Positions 53,081-61,979 are shown, counted from the first letter of the stretch. The stretch is 64,000 nucleotides of DNA from Harryflintia acetispora (GCA_004340125.1 SLUK01000012.1:1-64000); one strand, 5' to 3'. The notes: generated from the letters alone by a model not told the origin. Program-made: numbers and translations.

Positions 53081-54349
53081 ATGAAAACGGTAAACTTCGG
53101 GGTCATCGGGGGAGGGAGCATCTTTTCCCCCGAGCTTGTGGACCTGATCGCCAAGGACATCGGCGCCTTCGGCAGGGTGAACATCCGCTTTATGGACGTC
53201 GACCAGGGCCGACAGGAGGTGGTGTGCGGGCTCTGCGAGCGGATCGCCAAAAAGAGCGGCGCCCCGATCAGCATCTCCTATGTGGACAGCTACGAGCAGG
53301 CACTCGAGGGGTGCGACTACATCCTGATCCAGTTTCGGATCGGGGGGGAGGACATGCGGATAGACGACGAACTGCTCGGGAAGAAATATAAGATCCCCTT
53401 TGTGGAAACGGTGTCGGTCTGCGGGATCGCCACCTTCCTGCGCACCTATTACGAGGCGGAGAAGCTGGCAAGGCTGATCGTGGACAAAGCGCCGCAGGCC
53501 TGGGTGCTCAACTTTGCCAATCCCGCCGAGCTGGTGGCCCAGGCGCTCGCCGGGTGCGGGGTCAAAAAGGTGATCGGGGTGTGCAACGCCTCGACACGGC
53601 TGATCGGCTTTTTGAAGGAGAAGTTTCACTTCGGCGACGAGGACGACTACTTCATGACCTGGCGGGGGCTCAACCACCTGACGGTGGTGGACTCCTTCCA
53701 GCTGCGCGGGAAGGAAATCCTGCCCGAGATACTCCGCGATATGCAGGACTATGAGAGTGACCGCACCCCCTTCCCGGCGGAGCTTTGCCGGGAGCTCGGG
53801 TTTTTGCCCAACCAGTACTTCCAGTATTATTTCCTCGAACGCGAGCTGATCGGCAAGGAGCAGCAGGCTGCTCAAGTGCGTTCCCAGCTGGTCAAGGAGA
53901 TCAACGGCGAGCTGCTGGCGGAATACAAGACGGCCGACTTTGTGCCCGAGGCGCTGACGAGGCGGGGCGGCTACGGCTATTCCCGCACGGTGGTCGAGGC
54001 GATCCGCTCGCTGCACACGGGGGACCGGCGGACCCATTACCTGGTCACTGAAAACCGGGGCGCCATCCCCGAGCTGCCCTATAAGGGCTTTGTCGAGGCG
54101 CCCTGCGTCGTCGGAAAGAATATGGTGCGCCCGATCGCCTGCGGCAGGCTGCCCGCGGCGGCGGCCCCGCTGATCAGCACGATGAAGGCGTTTGAAACCG
54201 AGCTGATCGCCGCGGCCAAGGAGCGCAGCCGCACGCGGCTGCTGCGCTGCATGATGATCCATCCGCTGATCGGCGACTACCGGATCGCGCAGCCGCTGCT
54301 TGAGGACATCCTCTCGCACAACGCCCCCTATCTGCCCGAGTTTCACTGA
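53081..54349 (+). CDS. Glycoside hydrolase family 4 enzyme (first)
   Basis: A 422-residue NAD- and Mn-dependent GH4 protein, a family that cleaves alpha- or beta-glycosides by an oxidation-elimination mechanism. The NAD-binding start is FGVIGGGSIFSPELVD. The metal-binding Cys lies in GVCNASTRL and the His in RGLNHLTVV. Compared with well-known GH4 sets, the motif is CNAS rather than CHSV or CNVP, so the substrate subclass is unclear. GAGAGGTG precedes ATG 53081. Together with the FGGY kinase it suggests import of a glycoside, but the order of phosphorylation and hydrolysis is unknown. Confidence 0.9.
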   Translation: MKTVNFGVIGGGSIFSPELVDLIAKDIGAFGRVNIRFMDVDQGRQEVVCGLCERIAKKSGAPISISYVDSYEQALEGCDYILIQFRIGGEDMRIDDELLGKKYKIPFVETVSVCGIATFLRTYYEAEKLARLIVDKAPQAWVLNFANPAELVAQALAGCGVKKVIGVCNASTRLIGFLKEKFHFGDEDDYFMTWRGLNHLTVVDSFQLRGKEILPEILRDMQDYESDRTPFPAELCRELGFLPNQYFQYYFLERELIGKEQQAAQVRSQLVKEINGELLAEYKTADFVPEALTRRGGYGYSRTVVEAIRSLHTGDRRTHYLVTENRGAIPELPYKGFVEAPCVVGKNMVRPIACGRLPAAAAPLISTMKAFETELIAAAKERSRTRLLRCMMIHPLIGDYRIAQPLLEDILSHNAPYLPEFH

Positions 54350-54363
54350 GCGGAGGCGTGGAA

Positions 54364-55566
54364 ATGAAAAAATCCGATCTCGACCGGGTGTATGACCGCT
54401 CCGGCACCCAGTGTATCAAATGGGAGCACCTTCCGCCCGATGCGCCCGAGGGCGCGCTGCCGCTCTGGGTGGCGGACATGGATTTCCCCTGCGCGCAGCC
54501 CATCCTGGACGCGCTCCATGAGCGGATCGAGCAGAAAATATTCGGTTACACCGAGTACGACACCCCGGCGTGTAAGGGGGCGGTCACCGGCTGGTTTCGC
54601 CGCCGGTTCGGCTGGGAGATCGACCCCGCTCATATCTTCTTTTCCCCCGCCGTCATCCCGGCGATGGCTTATTTCATCGACGCGCTGACAGCCCCCGGGG
54701 ACGGGGTTTTGATCCAGCGCCCGGTGTACTATCCCTTCACCAACATCATCCTCGGCGGCGGGCGGCGGGTGGTCAACAACCCCCTGCGCTACCGCGGCGG
54801 GGCCTATGAAATGGACTTCGGGGACCTCGAGCGAAAGCTCGCCGATCCCGGCACCAAGGGGATGATCCTCTGCAGCCCGCACAATCCGGTCGGCCGGGTC
54901 TGGAGCGAGGAGGAGCTGCGGGAGGTGGTGCGCCTTTGCAGCCGGTACGGCAGGTGGATCCTCGCCGACGAAATCCACTGCGACCTGGTGCGCCGCGAGG
55001 AGCGGCACCATCCGATCCTCAAGGTCTGTCCCGAATATGCCGATCATATCGTCGTCTGCACCGCGCCGACCAAGTCCTTCAACCTCGCCGGGCTGCAGGT
55101 TTCCAACATCATCATCCCCGGCGCCGCCTTCCAGGAGGTCTGGCGGCGGCAGGCCGAAGCGCGCTTTGCCATCTCGACCGACAACCCGCTGGGGTTCGCC
55201 GCGATGGCCGCCGCTTATAACCGGTGCGAGGACTGGCTGGACACGGTCAACGAATACATCGACGACAACATCCGCTTTGCGCGGGAGTACCTCGAAAAGC
55301 GCCTGCCGAAAGCGGTGATGGTAAAAGCCCAGGGCACTTATCTCATCTGGGTCGACCTGCGCGCCTACTGCGCCGACAGCAAGCGCCTGCGCGAGCTGAT
55401 GGTCCGCCGCGCCGGGGTGGTGCTCGACGAGGGGGACATCTTCGGAAAGGAGGGGAGCGGCTTCGAGCGGATCAACGCCGCCTGTCCGCGCTGCGTCCTC
55501 GCCGGGTGCCTCGAGCGGATGGCCGGGGCGCTCAATGAGGGATCGCTGCTTATAAGTTCCTCCTGA
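54364..55566 (+). CDS. PatB/MalY-type pyridoxal-phosphate enzyme (C-S lyase or aminotransferase)
   Basis: A 400-residue fold type I PLP enzyme. LPLWVADMDFPCAQPI at the N-terminus is the hallmark of the PatB/MalY cystathionine beta-lyase-like group. The PLP Lys is in TAPTKSFNLAGLQ. CSPHNPVGRVW and ILADEIHCDL are also conserved. Family members cleave carbon-sulfur bonds, and E. coli MalY additionally represses maltose genes. Located directly behind GH4 in a sugar operon, it could act on a thio-linked or amino-sugar product, or regulate. GCGGAGGCG precedes ATG 54364. Confidence 0.9.
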   Translation: MKKSDLDRVYDRSGTQCIKWEHLPPDAPEGALPLWVADMDFPCAQPILDALHERIEQKIFGYTEYDTPACKGAVTGWFRRRFGWEIDPAHIFFSPAVIPAMAYFIDALTAPGDGVLIQRPVYYPFTNIILGGGRRVVNNPLRYRGGAYEMDFGDLERKLADPGTKGMILCSPHNPVGRVWSEEELREVVRLCSRYGRWILADEIHCDLVRREERHHPILKVCPEYADHIVVCTAPTKSFNLAGLQVSNIIIPGAAFQEVWRRQAEARFAISTDNPLGFAAMAAAYNRCEDWLDTVNEYIDDNIRFAREYLEKRLPKAVMVKAQGTYLIWVDLRAYCADSKRLRELMVRRAGVVLDEGDIFGKEGSGFERINAACPRCVLAGCLERMAGALNEGSLLISSS

Positions 55567-55573
55567 CAATATG

Positions 55574-55619
55574 TGCCGCGCCCCGCCGCAGCAAAAGCTG
55601 CGGCGGGGCGCGGCATTTT
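55574..55619 (+). terminator. Terminator of cluster 3
   Basis: A 19-base-pair GC stem (TGCCGCGCCCCGCCGCAGC at 55574-55592 with 55597-55615) around AAAA, followed by TTTT. Confidence 0.88.
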
Positions 55620-55665
55620 CCCGGGAGGCTATGTGCCCGGCGGCGGGCGGAGCCGGGAAAAGAAA

Positions 55666-55700
55666 GACCGTTAGCATAGTCTGCTAACGGTCGTCTTTTT
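55666..55700 (+). terminator. Second terminator behind cluster 3
   Basis: GACCGTTAGCA (55666-55676) pairs with TGCTAACGGTC (55682-55692), followed by GTCTTTTT. The next 170 bases, up to 55874, hold AT-rich and GC-rich tracts with no recognised feature. Confidence 0.8.
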
Positions 55701-55874
55701 GTTCTGTTTTCGCGGGCGGTTCGAGCACTGCGAACAAAATTCCCGCCTTTGTCCTAATTATATCCTGTTCTGGCGAATTTTGCAAGGAAAAGGGACGGCT
55801 TTTTTTCTGCTCCCCCGGGGCGGGCGGCCGCAAGCAGACTATTCTGCTGGTCTTTCTTATTTGGGGGAGACGAG

Positions 55875-57209
55875 ATGAAGAAAAAATGGAAAATAGCCAT
55901 GCTCGCCGCCGCGCTCACCCTGCTGCTGGCTTCCGGCGCGGGGGCCGCGCAGGAGGAGGGGGTGAGTGTGCAGGTGCGGGACGGCTACAGCTGCGCTTAC
56001 GGGATCGACGTCCCCTTTACCCGCTCGCCGCGCACGCGGGAATACACCTTCACCGTCTATCCCGGCGAGACGGCATACGGGGAGCCGGAGGTGACGGCGG
56101 ACGTGACCATCGAGCCCGCGGGCACGTCCACCGTCCACCTGCCGCTGCGCTACGACCCGGTCGCGCCGAGCAGCTGGACGCTGACGGTGGCCGCCCATGT
56201 GGAGGAACAGCGCACGGGGCTGGACCGGGAGGCTTCGTTTACCAAGACCTTCACCACCCGGCCCACCTGCGGGTGCGCGGTCGGGACAAAGGGGGCCTTC
56301 TACGCGGGGGACGGCAGCGGGGGCAGCCCCTTCCGGGTGGCCACGCCCGACCAGCTCAATCATGTGCGGGTGCACAACGAACGCTGCTACCGGCAGATCG
56401 CCGACCTCGATTTTGCGGGCTGGGGGGATTTTGCGCCCATCTGGCCCAACGCGGCGCTCAGCGCCAACCATGCCGTGGCGTACGGCGGGTTTATCGGCAC
56501 CTATGACGGGGGCGGGCATATCTTAAAAAACCTGCATGTCGTCAGCGCGCCGCTGGGACCGGTTTACAGCCTCCCCGACTACGACGGCTACACCACCTCG
56601 CTCTTCGTGGGCCGGGATATGAAGCTCTATAACCTCGGGATGGATGCGAGCTGCACGGTGGTGAGCAAGGAGGTGTATATCGGCTCCCTGGTCAGCTCCC
56701 CGGGCATGATGGACAGCGTCGTTGAGATCGAGCGCTGCTACAGCGCGGCGGCCCTCACAGTCCCGGAGGGCTACACCAATTATGCCGGCGGCGTGGTCGG
56801 GCTGGTGACCGGGCGGGTCCTTATGAAGGACTGCTTCTTTGCGGGGAGCCTGTATTCCCCCAAGCGCTGCAGCGGGCTGATGGACCAGGTGCATGACGGC
56901 ACCTCCTCCCTGTCGGACAGCTACAACATCGGCAGTATCGTGGGCAGCGCCGCCAGCCGCGACGGCCTGTGGAGCTACGCCTATGATCATACCGTCCCCA
57001 CCGCCGCCAGCTTCTCGGTGAGCACCTGGCCGACCGTGCACGGGACCAACCTGGCGCTGTCCGGCTTTTCGGCGCCGGGCACCTTCTCCGCCTGGGATTT
57101 CGATTCGGTCTGGCGGATGGGCGAGGTGACCCGCCGCACCAGCGCCGGCGGCACCGAAACGGTCCAGGCCCCGGTGCTGCGCGTCTTCGACCACCCGCTC
57201 GATTCGTGA
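55875..57209 (+). CDS. Secreted GLUG-repeat-like surface protein
   Basis: 444 residues. A Sec signal peptide (IAMLAAALTLLLASGAGA, cleavage near residue 24) is followed by a beta-sandwich-like region to about 130. From about 145 it shows the pattern of GLUG/parallel beta-helix proteins: PFRVATPDQLNHVR, IADLDFAGWGDFAPIW, GGFIGTYDGGGHILKNL, NYAGGVVGLVTGRV and SDSYNIGSIVG. Such proteins are released or surface-attached, with adhesion or sugar binding suggested but unproven. No cell-wall anchor motif is seen. GGGGGAGACGAG precedes the ATG. The gene is flanked by terminators and appears to be a single unit. Confidence 0.82.
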   Translation: MKKKWKIAMLAAALTLLLASGAGAAQEEGVSVQVRDGYSCAYGIDVPFTRSPRTREYTFTVYPGETAYGEPEVTADVTIEPAGTSTVHLPLRYDPVAPSSWTLTVAAHVEEQRTGLDREASFTKTFTTRPTCGCAVGTKGAFYAGDGSGGSPFRVATPDQLNHVRVHNERCYRQIADLDFAGWGDFAPIWPNAALSANHAVAYGGFIGTYDGGGHILKNLHVVSAPLGPVYSLPDYDGYTTSLFVGRDMKLYNLGMDASCTVVSKEVYIGSLVSSPGMMDSVVEIERCYSAAALTVPEGYTNYAGGVVGLVTGRVLMKDCFFAGSLYSPKRCSGLMDQVHDGTSSLSDSYNIGSIVGSAASRDGLWSYAYDHTVPTAASFSVSTWPTVHGTNLALSGFSAPGTFSAWDFDSVWRMGEVTRRTSAGGTETVQAPVLRVFDHPLDS

Positions 57210-57218
57210 TATGTTTGC

Positions 57219-57250
57219 AGGTCCCCGAAGCCTTCGGGGACCTTAAATTT
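57219..57250 (+). terminator. Terminator of the GLUG-like gene
   Basis: AGGTCCCCGAAG (57219-57230) and CTTCGGGGACCT (57232-57243) form a nearly loop-less stem, followed by TAAATTTTT. Confidence 0.65.
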
Positions 57251-57254
57251 TTGC

Positions 57255-57283
57255 TTGCAATTTTGATGGCGCGGGGGTAATAT
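57255..57283 (+). promoter_or_regulatory. Promoter of the cluster 4 amidohydrolase
   Basis: TTGCAA (57255-57260), 17-base spacer, TAATAT (57278-57283), 40 bases before the ATG. Confidence 0.5.
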
Positions 57284-57322
57284 ATGGGTGAAATGTTATA
57301 ACAAACAAAGGGGTGGAAGAAA

Positions 57323-58357
57323 ATGTTGCTGAAGGAATACCAACCGAGGAGTGAGCTGGTCCTAAAGGAGACCTATGTGGAGAAGCCCGCCTTCCCGGTC
57401 TACGACTGCCACACGCACTGGGGGAAGCTGATGATGGGGGACGGCTACACCGAGCTGTATGACACGGCGGCGGCGGTGACTTCCCTGCGCGAAAAGGGGA
57501 TCCAGGCGGTGGTCAATCTGGACGGCTTCGACTTTGACGAGCTGGACAAGATGAAGCGAAAGATCGCGGGCCAGGAGGACTTTTTCCTCAATTTCGGCAA
57601 CGTCGACGTCTCCCGGCTCGACGAGCCGGACTTCGGAGACTATGTCAAAAGCAGTCTGCGCTACGGCGTTTCACAGGGGATCAGAGGGCTCAAGTTCTGG
57701 AAGCCGATCGGCCTTGGGATCAAGGACGGCAGCGGGAAGTATATCACACCGGATGACGAGCGGCTGCGCGTGATCTGGGAGGAAGCCGCCCGCTATTCGT
57801 TGCCCATCCTGTTCCACATCGCCGACCCGCCGGCCTTCTTCAGGCCGATCGACCGCTTCAACGAGCGTCTTGAAGAGCTTGGGGAGCATCCCGACTGGTC
57901 GTTCTGCAATCCCGAGCTGTACTCCTTCGAGCAGCTCATGGAGATGCAGCAGAACCTTCTGCGCAAAAACCCTGACACCACCTTTATCATCGCGCACGCC
58001 GGCTCCTATTCCGAAAATCTTTTGCAGGTGGCGCAGTGGCTGGAGGAATTCCCGAATATGCGCATAGATATCGCCGCGCGGATCGGGGATCTCAGCCGCC
58101 AGCCCTATACCGCCCGCCGCTTCTGCATAAAATACTCCAAGCGGATTTTCTTCGGGACTGACTTCCATCCCGTCGAATCGCCGGACAGCTACAACATCTA
58201 CTACCGGATTCTGGAGACCGACGACGAGTATTTTGACTACAGCCTGTCCCCGACCGGCGGCCAGGGCCGCTTCAAGGCCTACGGGCTCTACCTGCCCCGG
58301 GAGACGCTCGAGGACATCTACTGCGGGAACTTTAAACGCCTGTTCCACATTTCTTAA
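57323..58357 (+). CDS. Amidohydrolase-family enzyme of cluster 4
   Basis: A 344-residue TIM-barrel metal enzyme. HxH is at residues 30-32 (YDCHTHWG), with His in LFHIADPP and IIAHAGSY. The catalytic Asp is present in IFFGTDFHP, so a full metal site is expected, unlike the proteins at 10473 and 44018. FHIADPPAFFRPIDRFNER is characteristic of a subgroup often found next to sugar genes. AAGGGGTGG precedes the ATG. It is convergent with the DeoR gene and separated from it by a terminator. Confidence 0.86.
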   Translation: MLLKEYQPRSELVLKETYVEKPAFPVYDCHTHWGKLMMGDGYTELYDTAAAVTSLREKGIQAVVNLDGFDFDELDKMKRKIAGQEDFFLNFGNVDVSRLDEPDFGDYVKSSLRYGVSQGIRGLKFWKPIGLGIKDGSGKYITPDDERLRVIWEEAARYSLPILFHIADPPAFFRPIDRFNERLEELGEHPDWSFCNPELYSFEQLMEMQQNLLRKNPDTTFIIAHAGSYSENLLQVAQWLEEFPNMRIDIAARIGDLSRQPYTARRFCIKYSKRIFFGTDFHPVESPDSYNIYYRILETDDEYFDYSLSPTGGQGRFKAYGLYLPRETLEDIYCGNFKRLFHIS

Positions 58358-58381
58358 AAATACATAGACCGACCGACAGAA

Positions 58382-58422
58382 AAAGCGGCCCCGGCGCTGG
58401 AAACGAGCGCGGGGGCCGCTTT
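58382..58422. terminator. Bidirectional terminator
   Basis: AAAGCGGCCCCGGCGCT (58382-58398) pairs with AGCGCGGGGGCCGCTTT (58406-58422) with one mismatch. It lies between the convergent amidohydrolase and DeoR genes. Confidence 0.8.
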
Positions 58423-58436
58423 GGCTTTCGGTTTTC

Positions 58437-59249
58437 TTATTTTGCCTGTTCGGGTGGCGGGGCGCTGGCGTAGGACGGCCCGCACAGCTCGAGGTTGCAC
58501 CCCGCCTCGCGCAGATCGCCCGCCAGCGACTGGGGCAGGCCGGAGTCGATGAGCAGCGCATCCACCTCCTGAAAGCGCAGCAGGGTCGCGAGCCCGTCCT
58601 GGTAGAGCTTCTGATGGTGGGCCATGGCGACGGTGCGGTCGGCGCATTCGCGAAAGCTGCGGTACTGGGGCAGGTGCGAAAAGTCGTCGGTCATCAGCCC
58701 GTGGCGCACGCTGATGGCCTTGGCGCCGGTGAAAAAGGTGTTGATCCTGAAGTGGGCGGCGTTGTCGCTGGTGAAGAAGCCGTAGGTGCATTGCTCGGAG
58801 GCGTTGAGGATGCCGCCCAGCAGGATGAGCTGGATGTTCTCTTCGTACATCAGGGCGTTCTGCACCAGCAGGGAATCGGTGAGCACGGTCAGATGCTGGA
58901 AATCCTTCAGCAGCGGGCAGAGCTCGAGCACCGTGGAACCGGCGGAAAGCAGGATGGTGTCCCCCTCATGGATGTATTGCAGCGCCCTGCGGGCGATCGC
59001 TTCCTTCTCGGCGTGCGATTCCTGCGAGCGCCGCAGCACCGGGGGCTCGGGCCGGTTGCTGCGCAGGATCATGGCGCCTCCCCGGAACCGGCGGATGTAT
59101 TTTTTCCCCTCCAGGGTCATCAGTACCCGCCTGGCGGTGCTCTCGCTGATCGAGAGGTATTCGCAGAGCCGCTCGGTGCTCACACTGCCCTGCTCCTCAA
59201 TAAGGGCGAGGACCTTCTTTTGCCGTTCGCTGAGTTTTTTGCCGTCCAT
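58437..59249 (-). CDS. DeoR-family transcriptional repressor
   Basis: A 270-residue regulator. The N-terminal helix-turn-helix is SVSTERLCEYLSISESTARR, followed by KKYIRRFRGGAMI. The C-terminal sugar-phosphate-sensing domain has ILLSAGSTVLELCPLL and ALLIDSGLPQSL. The start at 59249 follows AAGGTGG; GTG 59261 is an alternative. It is divergent from the cluster 4 importer, with several palindromes in between, and probably represses that operon and itself in response to a phosphorylated sugar. Confidence 0.92.
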   Translation of the reverse strand: MDGKKLSERQKKVLALIEEQGSVSTERLCEYLSISESTARRVLMTLEGKKYIRRFRGGAMILRSNRPEPPVLRRSQESHAEKEAIARRALQYIHEGDTILLSAGSTVLELCPLLKDFQHLTVLTDSLLVQNALMYEENIQLILLGGILNASEQCTYGFFTSDNAAHFRINTFFTGAKAISVRHGLMTDDFSHLPQYRSFRECADRTVAMAHHQKLYQDGLATLLRFQEVDALLIDSGLPQSLAGDLREAGCNLELCGPSYASAPPPEQAK

Positions 59250-59281
59250 GCCGTTGCCCACCTTTTCGCTTACTTACCTTT

Positions 59282-59310
59282 ATTCTATAACAGAAAGATG
59301 GGAAAATCAA
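59282..59310 (-). promoter_or_regulatory. Promoter of the DeoR gene
   Basis: On the minus strand TTGATT (59305-59310), 17-base spacer, TAGAAT (59282-59287). Confidence 0.5.
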
Positions 59311-59363
59311 GAAAATGACGGAAATCGCGCAACTTTTTCGATTGGTTTGACCGGAAATATGAA

Positions 59364-59381
59364 GTCAAATGGTAATTTGAC
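59364..59381. promoter_or_regulatory. Operator-like palindrome 1
   Basis: GTCAAAT-GGTA-ATTTGAC, a perfect dyad between the two divergent promoters. It shares the core TTGAC/GTCAA with the palindrome at 59526-59543. Confidence 0.55.
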
Positions 59382-59435
59382 AAGAAACTGCAAAAAGAAA
59401 CGCGATATTTTAGAAAAATTAAATAGAAACACCTA

Positions 59436-59493
59436 TTGACTTTCTGGATTTTGATGTGATACAATCAAACTAAACCAAGAAAATGATTGGTTT
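59436..59493 (+). promoter_or_regulatory. Promoter of the cluster 4 importer with dyad
   Basis: TTGACT (59436-59441), 18-base spacer, TACAAT (59460-59465). The dyad AAACCAA-N8-TTGGTTT (59472-59478, 59487-59493) covers the expected start site. Confidence 0.55.
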
Positions 59494-59525
59494 CAGTCGA
59501 AAATAAAAGGAAACACCGACATCAA

Positions 59526-59543
59526 TTGACTGAAAACGGTCAA
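59526..59543. promoter_or_regulatory. Operator-like palindrome 2
   Basis: TTGAC-N8-GTCAA in the leader of the binding-protein gene. TGAAAACGGTCAAA at 59531-59544 also resembles a catabolite (cre) site, with one deviation from consensus. TTTCAGTC (59491-59498) and GACTGAAA (59528-59535) form a further wider dyad. Confidence 0.45.
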
Positions 59544-59580
59544 AATATGGAAAACAAACCAACTAAAAGGAGGAAATGTC

Positions 59581-60942
59581 ATGAGGACTGGGAAGAGACT
59601 GCTTGCCATGCTGCTGAGCGCGGCGCTGCTGCTGGCTTCGGGCTGCACGGTGACCACCGAGGATCAGGGCGGGAGCCAGGAGGCGCAGCCCCCCGAGGCG
59701 AGCGCGAGCGAGCCGGCCGGCGAAGAAAGCGAGGAGCCCCAGGAAGGGGTGACCACCATCAACTACTGGAGCCACAACGGCGAACAATTTATCGAGGCGA
59801 ACAAGCAGATCATCGCCAAATTCGAGGAGCAGAACCCGGACATCAAGATCAAGTACGACATCTTCCCCTTCAACGAATTGCAGGAGAAGATGAAAGCCTC
59901 CTACGCGGCGGGCGCGGAGAGCGACTGCCAGCAGATCTTCGGCACCTGGGCGGTGCAGTATACCAAGAACGGGATGTTCAGCGAGGTGCCCTTCCTGACG
60001 ATGGATCAGGTCAAGGAGAGCTACTTCGAGCCGACCTACGCGGGCTATACCTATGAGGACAAGCTCTACGGGCTGCCGCGTGAGTTCAGCATCGAAAACG
60101 GCGGCGTGCTCTACTATCCGGAGGAGCTGAAGGCCGCCGGGTACGACGAGTTCCCCAAGACCTATGACGAGCTGATCGACGCGGCCAAGAAATGCACCCA
60201 GTACGATTCGGGCGGCAACATCACCCATGTGGGCTTCGACATGTTCGGGCCGGACAACGTGCCGTATACCTTCATCTCCTTCCTGCTGCAGTACGGCGGG
60301 AACTACTGGACCGAGGACGGGCACGTCAACTTCACCTCGCCCGAGTCCATCAAGGGCATGCAGTCCCTGGTCGATCTGGTGCTCACCCACAAGGTGACCG
60401 ATACCAAGCACATCTCCGAGTCGGACGACCTGTCCGAATACTTCTTCAAGGGCAACGCCTCGATGTGCATCATCGGGCCGTGGACCATCGCGACCGGCGT
60501 GAACCAGTTCGGGCTGGACAACTTCGATTACGGCCTTATGCCCTCGATCGCCAACGACTCCTATGCGTTCGCTTCCCCGACCGGCTGGGGCGAGGTGGTG
60601 TCCGCGCGCAGCAAGAACCTGGAGGCCACCTGGAAGTTCATCGAGTTCGCCACCAACGAGGAGAACAGCCTGCTCTTCAACGACGTGACCTATACCGTTC
60701 CCGCGCAGAAGGCGGTCGCCAATTCCCCGGAATTCCTGGAGAAGAAGCCGATGCTCGCCCCCTCGATCAAGGTCCTGCCCGAAGGCATTCCGATCGGTCC
60801 GTTCCCGAACGCGCCCTTCTTCAAGAAGACCGTTTACGACCACTTCGTGCGCATCTGTAACGGCGAGGAGACGGTCGAGCAGGCGTGTGAGAACATCGAA
60901 AACGAGATCAACCGCGACATCGACGACAGCAAACTCTCTTAA
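59581..60942 (+). CDS. Sugar ABC importer, substrate-binding lipoprotein (cluster 4)
   Basis: 453 residues. The lipoprotein signal peptide has lipobox ASGC near residue 22, then a Glu/Pro/Ser linker to about residue 55. The binding fold starts TTINYWSHNGEQFIEANKQI, typical of MalE/UgpB-like proteins. Conserved features include LYGLPREFSIENGGVLYYPE and GPWTIATGVNQFG. AAAGGAGG precedes the ATG. It is the first gene of the cluster 4 operon under DeoR control. It is only distantly related to the tandem pair in cluster 3. Confidence 0.92.
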   Translation: MRTGKRLLAMLLSAALLLASGCTVTTEDQGGSQEAQPPEASASEPAGEESEEPQEGVTTINYWSHNGEQFIEANKQIIAKFEEQNPDIKIKYDIFPFNELQEKMKASYAAGAESDCQQIFGTWAVQYTKNGMFSEVPFLTMDQVKESYFEPTYAGYTYEDKLYGLPREFSIENGGVLYYPEELKAAGYDEFPKTYDELIDAAKKCTQYDSGGNITHVGFDMFGPDNVPYTFISFLLQYGGNYWTEDGHVNFTSPESIKGMQSLVDLVLTHKVTDTKHISESDDLSEYFFKGNASMCIIGPWTIATGVNQFGLDNFDYGLMPSIANDSYAFASPTGWGEVVSARSKNLEATWKFIEFATNEENSLLFNDVTYTVPAQKAVANSPEFLEKKPMLAPSIKVLPEGIPIGPFPNAPFFKKTVYDHFVRICNGEETVEQACENIENEINRDIDDSKLS

Positions 60943-60967
60943 AGAATCATAAAGAGGAGGTGCCCGG

Positions 60968-61921
60968 ATGGAGGGTAAGGAATATGTCCTGGGGGTGGAC
61001 GTCGGCGGGACCAAGATCGCCGTCGGGCTGGTCAGCCGCGACGGGGAGATCGGCAGGAGCCGCCGCTACCCGATGGACCGCAGTGACCAGGAGCATACCC
61101 TTCGCTCCATCCGGGACGCCATCGAGGATTTCATGGAGCGGGAGAGGCCGCAAATCAAGGCGATCGGTCTCGGACTGGTGGGCCGGGTGGACACCGCCGG
61201 CGGGATCTGGAGCCGGGCGGTCAACCTGTCGCTTTTCCAGCCGGTCCCGCTGGGGGAGGAGCTCTGCGCGCGCTACGGCGTGCCGGTGAGCCTCGACAAC
61301 GACGTATTCAGCGCCGCGCAGGCCGAACTGCTTTTTGGCATGGGGCGGCAGTCGAAGGATTTCCTGGTGCTCAATGTGGGCACCGGCATGTCGATCGGGA
61401 TCGTCAGCGGCGGGAGGCTGGTGCGCGGCGCCGGCAACGTGGCCGGCGAGGCCGGGCACACGGTCGCCGGGGTCTGCGAGCGCACCTGCAAGTGCGGGCG
61501 GGCCGGGTGCCTGGAGTGCTTCTGCTCGGGCGGCGGGATGATCGAGCGTGCGCGCGAGCTGCTGCCGGACTATCCAAAGAGCACCCTTGCCTCCCTCCCT
61601 GCGGGGGAGCTGCACTCGGTCTCGATCTTCGCGCACGCAAGGCGGGGCGACGCGCTCGCCGCCCTGATCGCGCGCGACGCGGTGGACGGCCTTTGCGCCG
61701 GGTGCTGTAACCTGGTGTCGCTGCTCAACCCGCAGTGGATCGTGGCGGCGGGCGGCGTCTTCCGGGAGGCATCCCTAATCGAAACCATCGAGGGCTATGT
61801 GCGCAAATACGCCTTCTCCAGCAGCCTGATGGATTTTAAAGGCGTGCGCCTGTCCGCGCTCGACCCGGCCCACGCGGGCCTGCTGGGCGCGGGAGCGGTC
61901 GGCTGGCGGCCGTTTGAATGA
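60968..61921 (+). CDS. ROK-family sugar kinase
   Basis: 317 residues with no DNA-binding domain, so a kinase rather than a regulator. The phosphate loop is LGVDVGGTKIAVGLV and the catalytic Asp lies in SLDNDVFSAA. The ROK signature GEAGHTVAGV and the zinc motif CKCGRAGCLE are intact. It is expected to phosphorylate a hexose or derivative with ATP. AGAGGAGG precedes the ATG. It lies between the binding protein and the second GH4 gene. Confidence 0.92.
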   Translation: MEGKEYVLGVDVGGTKIAVGLVSRDGEIGRSRRYPMDRSDQEHTLRSIRDAIEDFMERERPQIKAIGLGLVGRVDTAGGIWSRAVNLSLFQPVPLGEELCARYGVPVSLDNDVFSAAQAELLFGMGRQSKDFLVLNVGTGMSIGIVSGGRLVRGAGNVAGEAGHTVAGVCERTCKCGRAGCLECFCSGGGMIERARELLPDYPKSTLASLPAGELHSVSIFAHARRGDALAALIARDAVDGLCAGCCNLVSLLNPQWIVAAGGVFREASLIETIEGYVRKYAFSSSLMDFKGVRLSALDPAHAGLLGAGAVGWRPFE

Positions 61922-61979
61922 AAGCTTAAAGGGAAACGGGCCCCGGCGCCGGTTTCCCCGGGAAAGGATCGGATACTGA

